From JAAELZ01 sp965237485 (GTDB lineage: Bacteria > Pseudomonadota > Gammaproteobacteria > Arenicellales > Poriferihabitantaceae): 64,000 bases of DNA. Position numbers and translations under genes: made by a program. The DNA is taken from positions 124,001 through 188,000 of the forward strand of contig CBDEFQ010000009.1 in NCBI GenBank assembly GCA_965237485.1. Direction: 5' to 3'. Below, piece after piece: positions 16,001 to 24,959 of the stretch. The first letter of the stretch is position 1; every line of letters starts with the position of its first letter. A model generated the notes under the pieces. It made no database searches. It had not been told where the DNA came from and saw only the letters and a list, made by a program, of their open reading frames with translations.

Positions 16001-16570
16001 TTACGAATTGGTTTCGAAAATAGTTTCCAGCTCTAACAAGCTTTGATCAAAATCATCGTTGACGATAATATGATCATATTCATCACGGTGGCTCATTTCA
16101 TTTATTGCGTCCTGCATACGCCTATCGATCACCGCCTGGGAGTCCTGTCCGCGAGCTTGCAAGCGCCTCTCCAAGCTCTCTAACGAGGGCGGCATGATAA
16201 ATATACTAATCACATCCGATTTACGCTGCCGTACCTGCCGAGCGCCCTGCCAATCAATATCTAAAATGGCGTGTTTGCCAGCTGCATTAAGACGGTCAGT
16301 TTCGCTTTTTGCTGTGCCGTAGAGATAGTCAAATACCTGCGCATATTCAAGAAATTGACCCTCGTCAATCATCAGCTCAAACTTAGATGTGCTCACGAAG
16401 TAATAGTCACGCCTATGGACCTCAGCTGGCCTGATAACGCGGGTAGTATGCGAAACCGATAACGATAGGTCATCTCGCTTAGCGATCAGCGCTCTAGCAA
16501 GGCTGGTTTTTCCGCATCCTGACGGCGCTGAAAATATAAATACGCGCTTAGCGTCATTTTTATCGCTCAA
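16001..16570 (-). CDS. gmk: Guanylate kinase
   Basis: A 189-residue enzyme phosphorylating GMP to GDP. The P-loop is SAPSGCGKTS (~14-23), where the second Gly of the usual SAPSGAGK form is Cys-Gly. The GMP-binding motif is HTTRVIRPAEVHRRDYYFVS and the lid region RLQARGQDSQAVIDRRM. It sits 12 bp after yicC and before rpoZ-spoT, linking guanine nucleotide supply to ppGpp synthesis. Length is close to the usual 200-207. Confidence 0.95.
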   Translation of the reverse strand: MSDKNDAKRVFIFSAPSGCGKTSLARALIAKRDDLSLSVSHTTRVIRPAEVHRRDYYFVSTSKFELMIDEGQFLEYAQVFDYLYGTAKSETDRLNAAGKHAILDIDWQGARQVRQRKSDVISIFIMPPSLESLERRLQARGQDSQAVIDRRMQDAINEMSHRDEYDHIIVNDDFDQSLLELETIFETNS

Positions 16571-16582
16571 TCTGTCCCCACC

Positions 16583-17449
16583 TCACTCTACGTTAAGTGA
16601 CTGCTCTCTGAGTTGATCGATCAACACTTTCAAATCAACTGACGCGGCAGTAATGTCTTTATGAATTGATTTCGACCCCAACGTATTTGCCTCGCGATTA
16701 AACTCTTGCAGTAGAAAATCCAGCCGCCTGCCAACAGGGCCACCCGATTGAAGGATGTTGGCGAACTCCACAACATGGCTTTCTAGTCGATCTAATTCTT
16801 CTGAAACATCAGATTTGCTAATTAAAATGGCAATTTCTTGGTTTAACCTAAGACTATCGAGTTCTTGGTCTTCCAGCCTCTCAAGGCGTTGGATAAATCG
16901 CTCTTGATGAGCAAGCTCATAGTCCGGCACGCTCGCACGCAAAGCCGCCACAATGTTCTGCATATCCTCAATTCGTTCCTCCAGCATTGCCGCCAATCGC
17001 TTCCCTTCTGAGCGTCTGTTACTGATCAAATCATCGAGCGCATGATCCAAGCTATCCAATACCGCTGCTTCTAAGTCATCCTCGTCTAGGGATTGAGCAT
17101 CTATCACCCCAGGCCATTGTAAGATTTCAGCAACAGATAGGGCTGTGGTCGAAAATGTTGTCGACACTTTTTGTGACAACTTATACAGCACCTGTAGTTT
17201 CTCCTCGTTTACCGTCGCTTCGTTGTCAGGTGTGTTGGCGAGATTTATCACCAACGAAGCTTCAATGTGCCCACGCTTAATCACTGCACCCAACTTCTCT
17301 TTAAGCACCACTTCCAAAAAACGTGTGTTTTCAGGTAAACGAAAATGCGCATCCAAATAACGATGATTCACCGACCGAATTTCCCAAATCAACGAGAACT
17401 TGTCTGCTGCGTACTCAAAGCGCGAAAATGCCGTCATGCTATTAAGCAT
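16583..17449 (-). CDS. yicC: YicC-family endoribonuclease
   Basis: 288 residues, beginning MLNSMTAFSRFEYAADKFSL and containing the characteristic SVNHRYLDAHFRLPE. A long helical middle follows, then the conserved C-terminal block GRRLDFLLQEFNREANTLGSKS. The family is now known as an RNase that in E. coli degrades RyhB. The yicC-gmk adjacency is common in gammaproteobacteria. First gene of the minus-strand cluster and divergent from the kinase. Confidence 0.92.
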   Translation of the reverse strand: MLNSMTAFSRFEYAADKFSLIWEIRSVNHRYLDAHFRLPENTRFLEVVLKEKLGAVIKRGHIEASLVINLANTPDNEATVNEEKLQVLYKLSQKVSTTFSTTALSVAEILQWPGVIDAQSLDEDDLEAAVLDSLDHALDDLISNRRSEGKRLAAMLEERIEDMQNIVAALRASVPDYELAHQERFIQRLERLEDQELDSLRLNQEIAILISKSDVSEELDRLESHVVEFANILQSGGPVGRRLDFLLQEFNREANTLGSKSIHKDITAASVDLKVLIDQLREQSLNVE

Positions 17450-17638
17450 TTTGAACCCCCCTCATAGATTAATATATCCGATTAATTTAAACTGTGTTTT
17501 TAGGTATAAAAACTACATAATATGCCGTGCATAGATTATTATGGGATTATAACTTGTCCACGCCACTGGTCGATGCTTATCAAGCAAGCAAAAGTGAATA
17601 AGGATAAGTTAGCTGATGCCTGAAGGACTAGATTTATA

Positions 17639-17667
17639 TTGTCTATTCTTGATAAACGGTATATAAT
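17639..17667 (+). promoter_or_regulatory. Putative sigma-70 promoter for the Ser/Thr kinase gene
   Basis: TTGTCT (17639-17644) and a perfect TATAAT (17662-17667) are separated by 17 bp, about 65 bp before the kinase ATG. The remainder of the 285-bp yicC-kinase interval is AT-rich with no further recognisable feature. A GGGAGG at ~17675 is too far from the ATG to be its ribosome site. Confidence 0.55.
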
Positions 17668-17733
17668 ATATGATGGGAGGTGTTTTCTCTAACAATTTAT
17701 TGTAACTTGTTGCTAGTTTTTATTTAAATTCTC

Positions 17734-18804
17734 ATGGCTATTACTAACCTGTTTAAACCAACTCCCTTTTCTGGAGAAGAGAAGTCAAAGGCCGTGGCTG
17801 AAAAATATCAAACAACAAAGAAAACCGCTGAAAAACTTGCCGGTCAACGCGAGCCGCTGCCTGAAGGTACGTTAGTTGAACGCTATAAAATTGGCAAAAT
17901 GATAGGCATGGGAAGCTTTAGTTTGGTCTACCAAGGTAAAGACACAAAATCGGGAGGGTCTGTAGTCGTTAAAGAATACTACCCGAAATACTATTCCAAA
18001 CGCGCTGAGAACGGCATCACTATCCTGCCGTTTGAAGGCCGCAAACTCATCACTTTCAATGAAGGGTTTAAACAATTTTTTAGCGAAGCGCTTGCGCTAC
18101 ATAAAATTAACCACCCCAATGTTTTAAAGGCACAAAATATATTCCGTGCCAATATGACAGCATACATGATTTCTAACAAGGAGACTGGGCGAGATTTAAA
18201 GTGGTTCTTAACCACCACAGACGAGCCCGTTAACAACAAGCTTATTTATAAAATATTTATGCCAATTCTTAGCTGCTTAAACTTGCTGCATGAAAGTGGC
18301 TGTTTGCATTTAGATATAAAGCCAGCAAACATATTATTGCGCGCCAACAGTGAACCGTTGCTACTAGATTTTGGGGCATCACAGGATATGGACAGTGACA
18401 AACGCATCAATAATCTACAAACTTTAACGCACGGTTTTGCGCCACCCGAGCAATATGACCGGAAGAGTGATTTAGGTCCGTGGACAGATATTTACGCGGT
18501 GGCAGCGACTTTGTACCACGCAATTACTAATCGTCCTCCAGCCAAGTCAAAGAATTCAACTAAAGAAAGCCAACTGAATATTGACAAATATTCGGACCAA
18601 TACACGCCACAAATGCTCAATGCTATTAATCAAGCCTTGGTCCACGATTATGGCAAGCGTTTTCAAACCGTCGATTCCTTCGCTAGAGAATTGCTGACTG
18701 ATTCGAATTGGGATACATTAATGGAGTACGAGCTCCAAGTGATGGGATATGATCGATTTGGAAACCGTGAGACCACGCCTCCATTTAGCAATACCGCGGC
18801 CTAA
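17734..18804 (+). CDS. Hanks-type serine/threonine protein kinase, non-RD type
   Basis: The 356-residue soluble kinase has a glycine loop (IGMGSFSLVYQG, ~55-66), the ATP-anchoring Lys in VVVKEYYPKYY, and the catalytic loop HLDIKPANILL. The metal-binding site is LLDFGAS and the APE equivalent is FAPPEQYD, followed by GPWTDIYAVAATLYHAIT. The catalytic loop has Leu in place of the usual Arg (HLD not HRD), so control by activation-loop phosphorylation is unlikely. No transmembrane or PASTA domain. It stands alone between divergent yicC and convergent gyrB, without a PP2C phosphatase gene nearby. Substrates unknown. ATG 17734 lacks a clear ribosome site. Confidence 0.9.
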   Translation: MAITNLFKPTPFSGEEKSKAVAEKYQTTKKTAEKLAGQREPLPEGTLVERYKIGKMIGMGSFSLVYQGKDTKSGGSVVVKEYYPKYYSKRAENGITILPFEGRKLITFNEGFKQFFSEALALHKINHPNVLKAQNIFRANMTAYMISNKETGRDLKWFLTTTDEPVNNKLIYKIFMPILSCLNLLHESGCLHLDIKPANILLRANSEPLLLDFGASQDMDSDKRINNLQTLTHGFAPPEQYDRKSDLGPWTDIYAVAATLYHAITNRPPAKSKNSTKESQLNIDKYSDQYTPQMLNAINQALVHDYGKRFQTVDSFARELLTDSNWDTLMEYELQVMGYDRFGNRETTPPFSNTAA

Positions 18805-18826
18805 AACCCACCTGACTTAGATTATC

Positions 18827-18849
18827 TAACGCTGCGAACAGCGGCGTTA
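18827..18849. terminator. Putative bidirectional hairpin between kinase and gyrB
   Basis: TAACGCTG-CGAA-CAGC followed by GGCGTTA forms an imperfect stem with a tetraloop in the 50-bp gap between two convergent genes. T-runs are weak, so termination is inferred from position. Confidence 0.35.
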
Positions 18850-18854
18850 TCTCA

Positions 18855-21260
18855 TCAAACGTCCAAATTGCTAACGTTAAACGCATTCTTTTCGATAAAC
18901 TCTCTACGTGGTTCTACCTGATCTCCCATCAATATAGTAAAGGTTTCGTCAGCACTGGCTCCATCCTCAATAGTGACTTGCATTAATCGCCTAGCGGCTG
19001 GGTCCATGGTGGTCTCCCATAGCTGGTCGGGGTTCATCTCTCCCAAGCCCTTGTAGCGTTGAATATACAAGCCCTTGCGGGCTTGCGACATCAGCCACTC
19101 TAATGCATCTTTAAAGCGCGCTGCTCGGTGTTCTTTATCGCCGCGCTCAACGGTAAGTTCCTTGCCGTCAAACACGGCAATACGTGCACCATAGGCAATG
19201 AGTGTACGGTATTCGGAGCCATTGAAAAATGCCGCTGACAGCCGATAGTGGTTGGTTAAACCGTGGCGGTAACGTTCTATTTCTAACAACCAAATTTCAT
19301 CGTCTTCATTCTTAACTGGCGAAACTTTAAAGCACCCGATTTCTAAAGGTACCGAACTTAAGCGCTCTTCAAGTTCTTGCGCGATAGCTTGCAATCTCTC
19401 TTCGCTTTTAAAATCTTGGCTAGTTACCGGACTGATTCTGGTTAGCGCGTCCAACACCGGCGCATCATAGTACTGCGACAAACGCTGCAGCATGGCTTGC
19501 GTTGCGTAGTATTCAAGTGCCAAAGAGCGCAAGTCACTACCCGATAGTTGGCTGCCATTGCCGTGAACCGTGGTTTCGTCCAGAGCGATGTTGAGTAAAT
19601 GCTCGCGCAAGGCAGGGTCATCTTTAAGGTACAATTCATTTTTCTTTGCCTTGACCTTATATAGCGGTGGTTGCGCAATATAAATGTAACCTCGCTCCAC
19701 TAACGCTGGCATCTGTCGGAAAAAGAAGGTGAGCAACAAAGTACGTATATGCGAGCCATCCACGTCCGCGTCCGTCATTAAAATAACGCGGTGGTAACGC
19801 AGCTTTTCAACATCAAACTCTTCGTTGCCAATACCCGTGCCCAATGCAGTAATTAGGGTAGTGACCTCGTCAGAAGACAACATCTTGTCGAAGCGGGCTT
19901 TTTCAACATTAAGAATTTTACCTTTTAGCGGCAGGATGGCTTGGTACTTGCGGTCACGGGCTTGTTTAGCAGAACCGCCAGCAGAATCACCCTCCACCAG
20001 ATAGATTTCACACAAACTGGGGTCTTTTTCTTGGCAATCGGCTAGTTTTCCGGGCAAGCCGCCTAAATCTAGTGCGCTTTTGCGCCGCGTCATGTCGCGC
20101 GCTTTACGCGCGGCTTCACGTGCGGTGGCCGATTCGATAATCCGCTGCACAATTATTTTGGCTTCACTAGGGTTTTCTTGCAAAAAGTCATTCAACTGAT
20201 CGGCCACCAATGATTCAACCGGTGCCCTTACTTCAGAGGAAACCAGTTTATCTTTAGTTTGCGAGGAAAACTTAGGGTCTGGAACTTTAATCGATACAAC
20301 GGCGGTTAAGCCTTCGCGACAATCCTCTCCAGTAAAAGACACCTTGGCTTTTTTATCCATGCCCGTTGCAGAAATATAACGCGTTAAAGTACGCGTTAGC
20401 GCCCCTCTAAAGCCCGCCAAATGCGTTCCACCATCTCGCTGTGGAATGTTGTTGGTAAAGCACAGCACATTTTCTTGATAAGAGTTATTCCATTGAAATG
20501 CCGCTTCTACGGTAACGCTGTCTTTTTCCGATTCCATATAAAATATGGTTGGGTGAATCGGCGTCTTGTGCTTATTCAAATAAGCAACAAAAGCCGCGAT
20601 ACCGCCTTCGGCACTAAATATTTGTTCGGCTTGGTTGCGCTCGTCATAAAGCTCAATACGAATCCCAGCGTTAAGAAAAGACAGCTCGCGTAATCGCTTA
20701 ACTAAAATATCAAAGTGATATTCAATGTTAGTAAATGTACCAGCACTGGGCTTAAAGGTAATCGCTGTACCGGTTTTTTTAGTATCGCCGACAACCGCTA
20801 GATCAGCCTGTGGTACGCCCAGTTGATAATGCTGTTCATGAATTTTTCCATCGCGAAAGATCCTCAGCTTAAGGTGATCAGAAAGCGCATTAACTACCGA
20901 CACACCTACGCCGTGTAAGCCTCCCGAAACCTTGTACGCGTTTTGGTCAAACTTACCGCCTGCATGTAACACCGTCATGATTACTTCTGCAGCAGACTTG
21001 CCTTCGTCTTCTAAAATACCGGTTGGAATGCCGCGGCCATTGTCCTCAACCGTGACCGATTCGTCGGCATGGATACGGATTAGAATTTTATCGCAGTGAC
21101 CCGCTAGAGCTTCGTCGATCGAGTTGTCAACGACCTCAAACACCATGTGATGTAGGCCAGATCCATCGTCGGTATCACCGATATACATCCCTGGTCGTTT
21201 ACGTACTGCGTCGAGCCCTTTAAGGACTTTTATACTGTCCGAACCGTATTCTTCAGCCAT
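18855..21260 (-). CDS. gyrB: DNA gyrase subunit B
   Basis: The 801-residue ATPase subunit of gyrase. The GHKL ATP site includes EVVDNSIDEALAGHCD, VEDNGRGIPTG and GGLHGVGVSVVNALS. The transducer follows, then TOPRIM motifs EGDSAGGSAKQARDR and MTDADVDGSHIRTLL, and the C-terminal QRYKGLGEMNPDQLWETTMDP. The extra domain between TOPRIM and the C-terminus and the ~800 length are typical of gammaproteobacterial GyrB rather than ParE. It is not beside dnaA-dnaN-recF here but lies between a kinase and ahcY, so the canonical origin cluster has been split or gyrB relocated. Confidence 0.96.
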   Translation of the reverse strand: MAEEYGSDSIKVLKGLDAVRKRPGMYIGDTDDGSGLHHMVFEVVDNSIDEALAGHCDKILIRIHADESVTVEDNGRGIPTGILEDEGKSAAEVIMTVLHAGGKFDQNAYKVSGGLHGVGVSVVNALSDHLKLRIFRDGKIHEQHYQLGVPQADLAVVGDTKKTGTAITFKPSAGTFTNIEYHFDILVKRLRELSFLNAGIRIELYDERNQAEQIFSAEGGIAAFVAYLNKHKTPIHPTIFYMESEKDSVTVEAAFQWNNSYQENVLCFTNNIPQRDGGTHLAGFRGALTRTLTRYISATGMDKKAKVSFTGEDCREGLTAVVSIKVPDPKFSSQTKDKLVSSEVRAPVESLVADQLNDFLQENPSEAKIIVQRIIESATAREAARKARDMTRRKSALDLGGLPGKLADCQEKDPSLCEIYLVEGDSAGGSAKQARDRKYQAILPLKGKILNVEKARFDKMLSSDEVTTLITALGTGIGNEEFDVEKLRYHRVILMTDADVDGSHIRTLLLTFFFRQMPALVERGYIYIAQPPLYKVKAKKNELYLKDDPALREHLLNIALDETTVHGNGSQLSGSDLRSLALEYYATQAMLQRLSQYYDAPVLDALTRISPVTSQDFKSEERLQAIAQELEERLSSVPLEIGCFKVSPVKNEDDEIWLLEIERYRHGLTNHYRLSAAFFNGSEYRTLIAYGARIAVFDGKELTVERGDKEHRAARFKDALEWLMSQARKGLYIQRYKGLGEMNPDQLWETTMDPAARRLMQVTIEDGASADETFTILMGDQVEPRREFIEKNAFNVSNLDV

Positions 21261-21376
21261 ACAAACTTGCGGTATTTTGAGTGGGGTTTATTTTAACATA
21301 GTTGTCCAAAAATAAGGCCGATATCGGTACTTATGCCGGCCCAAAACTACATCAATATTGGGCTGTACATGGACCT

Positions 21377-21400
21377 AAAAAAGCCGGCTAATCAGCCGGC
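21377..21400 (-). terminator. Rho-independent terminator of metK-ahcY
   Basis: On the minus strand a perfect 7-bp GC-rich stem (GCCGGCT / AGCCGGC, loop GATT) is followed by a run of six T, 22 bp after the ahcY stop. Confidence 0.85.
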
Positions 21401-21422
21401 TTATAGTTAGAGCAAACGACCC

Positions 21423-22850
21423 CTAATAACGATAATGATCCGCCTTATACGGCCCATCAACCGAAACGCTAATGTAGTCGGCTTGTTGCTGACTTAATTG
21501 AGTCAAATTCACCCCTATTTTCTCAAGGTGTAAGCGCGCGACCTCTTCGTCTAGTTGCTTAGGCAGGATATGCACTGTCTTATCATATTCACCTTGCTTA
21601 CCCCACAATTCAATCTGTGCCAGCACTTGGTTAGTAAAGCTATTTGACATCACAAAACTTGGGTGGCCCGTAGCACAACCTAAATTCACTAAGCGGCCCT
21701 CGGCAAGCAAAATGATTTTGTTGCCGCTAGGCAATTCAATGTGGTCGACCTGCGGTTTGATGTTGTCCCACTTGTAGGCCTTCAAACTAGCCACATCAAT
21801 CTCATTATCAAAATGACCGATATTACAGACAATCGCCTGATCGCGCATTTTGAGCATATGCGCATGGGTAATTACGTTGAAGTTACCGGTGGTGGTCACA
21901 AAGATATGGCCTTGATCGCAAACATCATCCATTTTCACTACACGAAAGCCCTCCATTGCGGCTTGTAATGCGCAAATAGGGTCGATTTCTGTCACCCATA
22001 CGGTCGCACCTAAGCCCTTTAAAGACTGCGCAGAGCCTTTACCCACGTCACCGTAGCCTAATACCACCGCAATCTTGCCTGCGACCATTACGTCGGTTGC
22101 GCGCTTGATGCCATCCACTAAAGATTCGCGGCAGCCATACAAGTTATCAAACTTCGACTTAGTGACCGAGTCATTTACGTTAATAGCGGGGAATGGCAAG
22201 CCACCCTCCTTCGCTACGATTTGATATAAACGGTGAACACCTGTCGTTGTCTCTTCGGTCACACCTATAATATTAGCCAAACGGACGCTGTACCACTCTG
22301 GGTCGGTCGCTAGCTTTGCCTTGATTGATTTAAACAGGGCGACTTCTTCTTCGCTTCCAGGTGCATCCAAAACAGAAATATCTGACTGCGCTTTGGTGCC
22401 CAACATCAGTAACATAGTGGCATCTCCACCGTCGTCCAAGATCATGTTAGGCATACTGCCATCAGCCCACTGCATTGCACGATGAGTGTAATCCCAATAC
22501 TCATCCAACGTTTCGCCCTTATAAGCAAATACAGGCACGCCTTGGTCAGCAATCGCCGCCGCTGCGTGATCTTGTGTAGAATAAATATTGCACGACACCC
22601 ACCGAACTTCAGCCCCTAATTTAACTAAGGTTTCAATCAGCACTGCGGTTTGGATTGTCATGTGCAAAGAACCAATAATCTTGGCACCAGCGAGGGGCTT
22701 GTCATCGCCATATTTAGTTTGCAAAGAAACCAAGCCCGGCATTTCGGTGTAAGCAATAGCAATCTCTTTATGGCCCCATGGCGCCAAGCCAATGTCTGCA
22801 ACCAAATAATCGCCGCCAGTGTCTAATGCTTTTAAATTTGCGTTTGTCAT
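21423..22850 (-). CDS. ahcY: Adenosylhomocysteinase
   Basis: The 475-residue NAD-dependent enzyme hydrolyses S-adenosylhomocysteine to adenosine and homocysteine. It shows GSLHMTIQTAVLIETL, SCNIYSTQDHAAAA, the Rossmann loop VVLGYGDVGKGSAQSLKGLG and the invariant C-terminal YKADHYRY. Length matches the long proteobacterial form. It lies 58 bp after metK on the same strand, so synthesis of SAM and removal of SAH are encoded together. Ends at a strong terminator. Confidence 0.96.
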   Translation of the reverse strand: MTNANLKALDTGGDYLVADIGLAPWGHKEIAIAYTEMPGLVSLQTKYGDDKPLAGAKIIGSLHMTIQTAVLIETLVKLGAEVRWVSCNIYSTQDHAAAAIADQGVPVFAYKGETLDEYWDYTHRAMQWADGSMPNMILDDGGDATMLLMLGTKAQSDISVLDAPGSEEEVALFKSIKAKLATDPEWYSVRLANIIGVTEETTTGVHRLYQIVAKEGGLPFPAINVNDSVTKSKFDNLYGCRESLVDGIKRATDVMVAGKIAVVLGYGDVGKGSAQSLKGLGATVWVTEIDPICALQAAMEGFRVVKMDDVCDQGHIFVTTTGNFNVITHAHMLKMRDQAIVCNIGHFDNEIDVASLKAYKWDNIKPQVDHIELPSGNKIILLAEGRLVNLGCATGHPSFVMSNSFTNQVLAQIELWGKQGEYDKTVHILPKQLDEEVARLHLEKIGVNLTQLSQQQADYISVSVDGPYKADHYRY

Positions 22851-22908
22851 TTTATGTAATATATTCGTATGAATTCGTTAAATATTTGGGTATTGAGTAC
22901 GCTATGGA

Positions 22909-24078
22909 CTAGCAGCACTTGGCGGCTTCGCGCAGAATATCTGCTTTGTCGGTACGCTCCCACGTAAACTCTGATTCAGTACGGCCAAAGTGGCCATACG
23001 CTGCTGAATGTCGATAAATCGGACGCAATAAATCAAGCATTTGCACGATGCCTTTGGGGCGTAAATCAAAATGCTCGGCAATCAAGGCTTCGATTTTCTC
23101 ATCAGAAATCGTGCCAGTACCAAAGGTTTCAACCATCACCGAAACAGGGCGCGCCACACCAATAGCGTACGCCACCTGCAACTGGCAGCGATCAGCTAAA
23201 CCTGCGGCAACCACATTTTTGGCCACGTAACGCGTGGCGTATGCGGCTGAGCGATCAACCTTAGACGGGTCTTTACCCGAAAAGGCACCGCCGCCATGCG
23301 GGGCTGCACCACCATAGGTATCAACAATAATTTTACGGCCGGTTAGACCGCAATCACCTACTGGGCCGCCGATTACGAAGCGACCTGTTGGATTAACTAA
23401 ATAGTTAGTGTCTTTGGTGATCATATCCGCGGGCAATATCGGTTTAATCACTTCTTCGATAATCGCTTCCTTAAGCTCTGCGTGGCTCACATTGTCATCG
23501 TGTTGCGTTGACAACACCACCGTTTCAATCGCTACGGGCTTTTTGTTTTCATAACGTACCGAAACTTGTGATTTTGCATCTGGGCGCAACCAAGTTAAGC
23601 CCCCAGTCTTACGCACCTCTGATTGCTTTTTAACCAAGCGGTGAGCGTAATCAATTGGAAATGGCATCAAGGTATCGGTTTCATTACACGCATAACCAAA
23701 CATCAAGCCTTGATCGCCCGCGCCTTGATCAAGATCTAAACCTTCCCCTTCATTCACGCCTTGAGCAATATCAACCGACTGCTTATCAAGTGAGACAAGC
23801 ACTGCGCAGCTTTCGGCATCAAAACCAACCTCTGAACTGTTGTAACCTATTTCACTGATGGTCTTGCGCGCTATCGAAGGATAATCAACTACCGCATTGG
23901 TAGTAACCTCGCCTGAAATCACCACCATACCGGTGTTAATCATGGTCTCACACGCAACCCGCGATTGCGGATCTTGCTCAAACAATGCATCAAGCACTGC
24001 ATCAGAAACCTGATCAGCAATCTTATCTGGGTGTCCTTCAGACACAGATTCTGACGTAAACAAATAGCTATTTGCCAT
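22909..24078 (-). CDS. metK: S-adenosylmethionine synthetase
   Basis: A 389-residue enzyme making SAM from methionine and ATP. Its opening, YLFTSESVSEGHPDKIADQVSDAV, is typical. Also present are GAGDQGLMFGYACNETDTLMP, the glycine-rich loop YGGAAPHGGGAFSGKDPSKVDRSAAY and VARPVSV. The C-terminus ends in CC. It is first of the metK-ahcY pair. The 5' leader can fold into a two-stem structure (24111-24151), a possible control element. Confidence 0.96.
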   Translation of the reverse strand: MANSYLFTSESVSEGHPDKIADQVSDAVLDALFEQDPQSRVACETMINTGMVVISGEVTTNAVVDYPSIARKTISEIGYNSSEVGFDAESCAVLVSLDKQSVDIAQGVNEGEGLDLDQGAGDQGLMFGYACNETDTLMPFPIDYAHRLVKKQSEVRKTGGLTWLRPDAKSQVSVRYENKKPVAIETVVLSTQHDDNVSHAELKEAIIEEVIKPILPADMITKDTNYLVNPTGRFVIGGPVGDCGLTGRKIIVDTYGGAAPHGGGAFSGKDPSKVDRSAAYATRYVAKNVVAAGLADRCQLQVAYAIGVARPVSVMVETFGTGTISDEKIEALIAEHFDLRPKGIVQMLDLLRPIYRHSAAYGHFGRTESEFTWERTDKADILREAAKCC

Positions 24079-24110
24079 AATAGTAATTCCTAAAATAATG
24101 GGACAAACTT

Positions 24111-24151
24111 AACGACACCTCCATTAAATTCAATGGGTTTACTAGGTCGTT
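24111..24151 (-). promoter_or_regulatory. Structured leader upstream of metK, class unknown
   Basis: On the minus strand, AACGAC pairs with GTCGTT (6 bp) and encloses CCATT/AATGG (5 bp, loop GAATTT), with an asymmetric internal loop holding CTAGTAAAC and AGGTG. It ends 32 nt before the metK start. Position suggests methionine- or SAM-dependent control, but the sequence does not match the SAM, SAM/SAH or SAH riboswitch consensus patterns I can recall. It may also be a plain hairpin. Confidence 0.3.
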
Positions 24152-24189
24152 GAGCGTAATTTAATTGTTCATATAAATATTTCTTTATA

Positions 24190-24600
24190 TGTTTTTGATC
24201 TTATCATATTTCGGCTTTTTTTTCAGTGTTTGCATCCCAGTTACTCAATTTAGCCATCGCGTAGAAACGAAGCACTCTGGCAATCTGCTAGGCTGGATTA
24301 CTATCTGGCATTGCCACTGCTGTGGCGGGCGTTCATTATTTTGGTTGCGCAAAATAACGGAACCAACAAAACGCACCGCAAATGGTAGCCCTCCGGGGTT
24401 CCCCCATATTAAGAAGAAAATAAGCGGTGCTGCGGAACTCGCTGCGCTCAAACATCCTCGCACTATTTCGCTGTGTTCTTCTCGACCTCGGCCACATATT
24501 TTAACGCGGGCTTTCAAAACGACTCGTCAAAAATGACGTGCGTCGCTCTATCTAGAATTCAGCCGTCTTGAGCGAAGTACGGCGATCTTTTTGAGTTCTG
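24190..24600. repeat. Intergenic palindrome-rich repeat region, no gene
   Basis: No credible coding frame is present. The minus strand contains a pattern seen in many proteobacterial intergenic regions: GGGGGAACCCCGGAGGG followed by a TTTTGGTT / AACCAAAA inverted arm pair (around 24340-24372), and CAGCGAGTTCCGCAGCACC. Short hairpins recur to 24590 (for example GCCGT...ACGGC). It looks like accumulated extragenic repeats between metK and the IS21 region. Confidence 0.4.
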
Positions 24601-24613
24601 CACAAGCTAAAAG

Positions 24614-24646
24614 AGATTGCCGCGTCGTTTCACTCCTCGCAAAGAC
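24614..24646. repeat. Member of the widespread GTC-TTGCGAGG...GCAATCT palindromic repeat
   Basis: AGATTGCCGCGTCG, six bases, then CTCCTCGCAAAGAC is an imperfect palindrome. It closely resembles the extragenic repeat CGTCATTGCGAG...GCAATCT found in many unrelated bacterial genomes. Only one copy was noticed here. Confidence 0.5.
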
Positions 24647-24649
24647 TCA

Positions 24650-24763
24650 GGCTTTACGGAAGCCACCAAACCGCGATTGGTAGCACTGAAGGAAGTGTTG
24701 CGTTTAAGGTAGTATTTGCCAGGACGGCAAATGAGGCGATCCCAAATAAATTTGTTTGGAGGA
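24650..24763 (+). ncRNA. Candidate hairpin-array RNA with A-N-GGA loops (Csr/Rsm sponge-like)
   Basis: Five hairpins follow one another in 110 nt: 24650-24664 (5-bp arms), 24665-24681 (5-bp), 24684-24697 (4-bp, loop GAAGGA), 24714-24732 (7-bp, loop AGGAC) and 24742-24759 (5-bp), the last followed by AGGA. ACGGA, AAGGA and AGGA fall in or next to loops, and further GGA motifs continue to ~24825. CsrB/RsmZ-type RNAs are arrays of hairpins exposing A(N)GGA. No clear promoter or terminator and no covariation evidence; extragenic repeats are the alternative. Confidence 0.25.
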
Positions 24764-24959
24764 CGAACTGTTGAGCCGCCGCCTTAAAATCAATACGGGA
24801 ATGAGGGAACTAGCAGGGCGCGGACTTATGAGCAAACAGTTTTGGCATCTTTATTACAAGAAAAAAGTGACGCCGACGGGGCCAAACACCATGTTAAAAG
24901 ATACTAATTTGTCTCAAAGTTGCCCTTTTCGGTCATATCAGAATTGGTCGGTCTAAGTA

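Noticed and set aside
24111..24151. Known SAM, SAM/SAH or SAH riboswitch before metK
   Set aside because: Stem order and conserved bases do not match the consensus patterns I know; kept only as an unassigned structure.
24189..24956. Small frames at 24189-24536 (+), 24245-24517 (-) and 24756-24956 (+)
   Set aside because: They translate palindromic intergenic repeats; no ribosome sites and no recognisable protein motifs.
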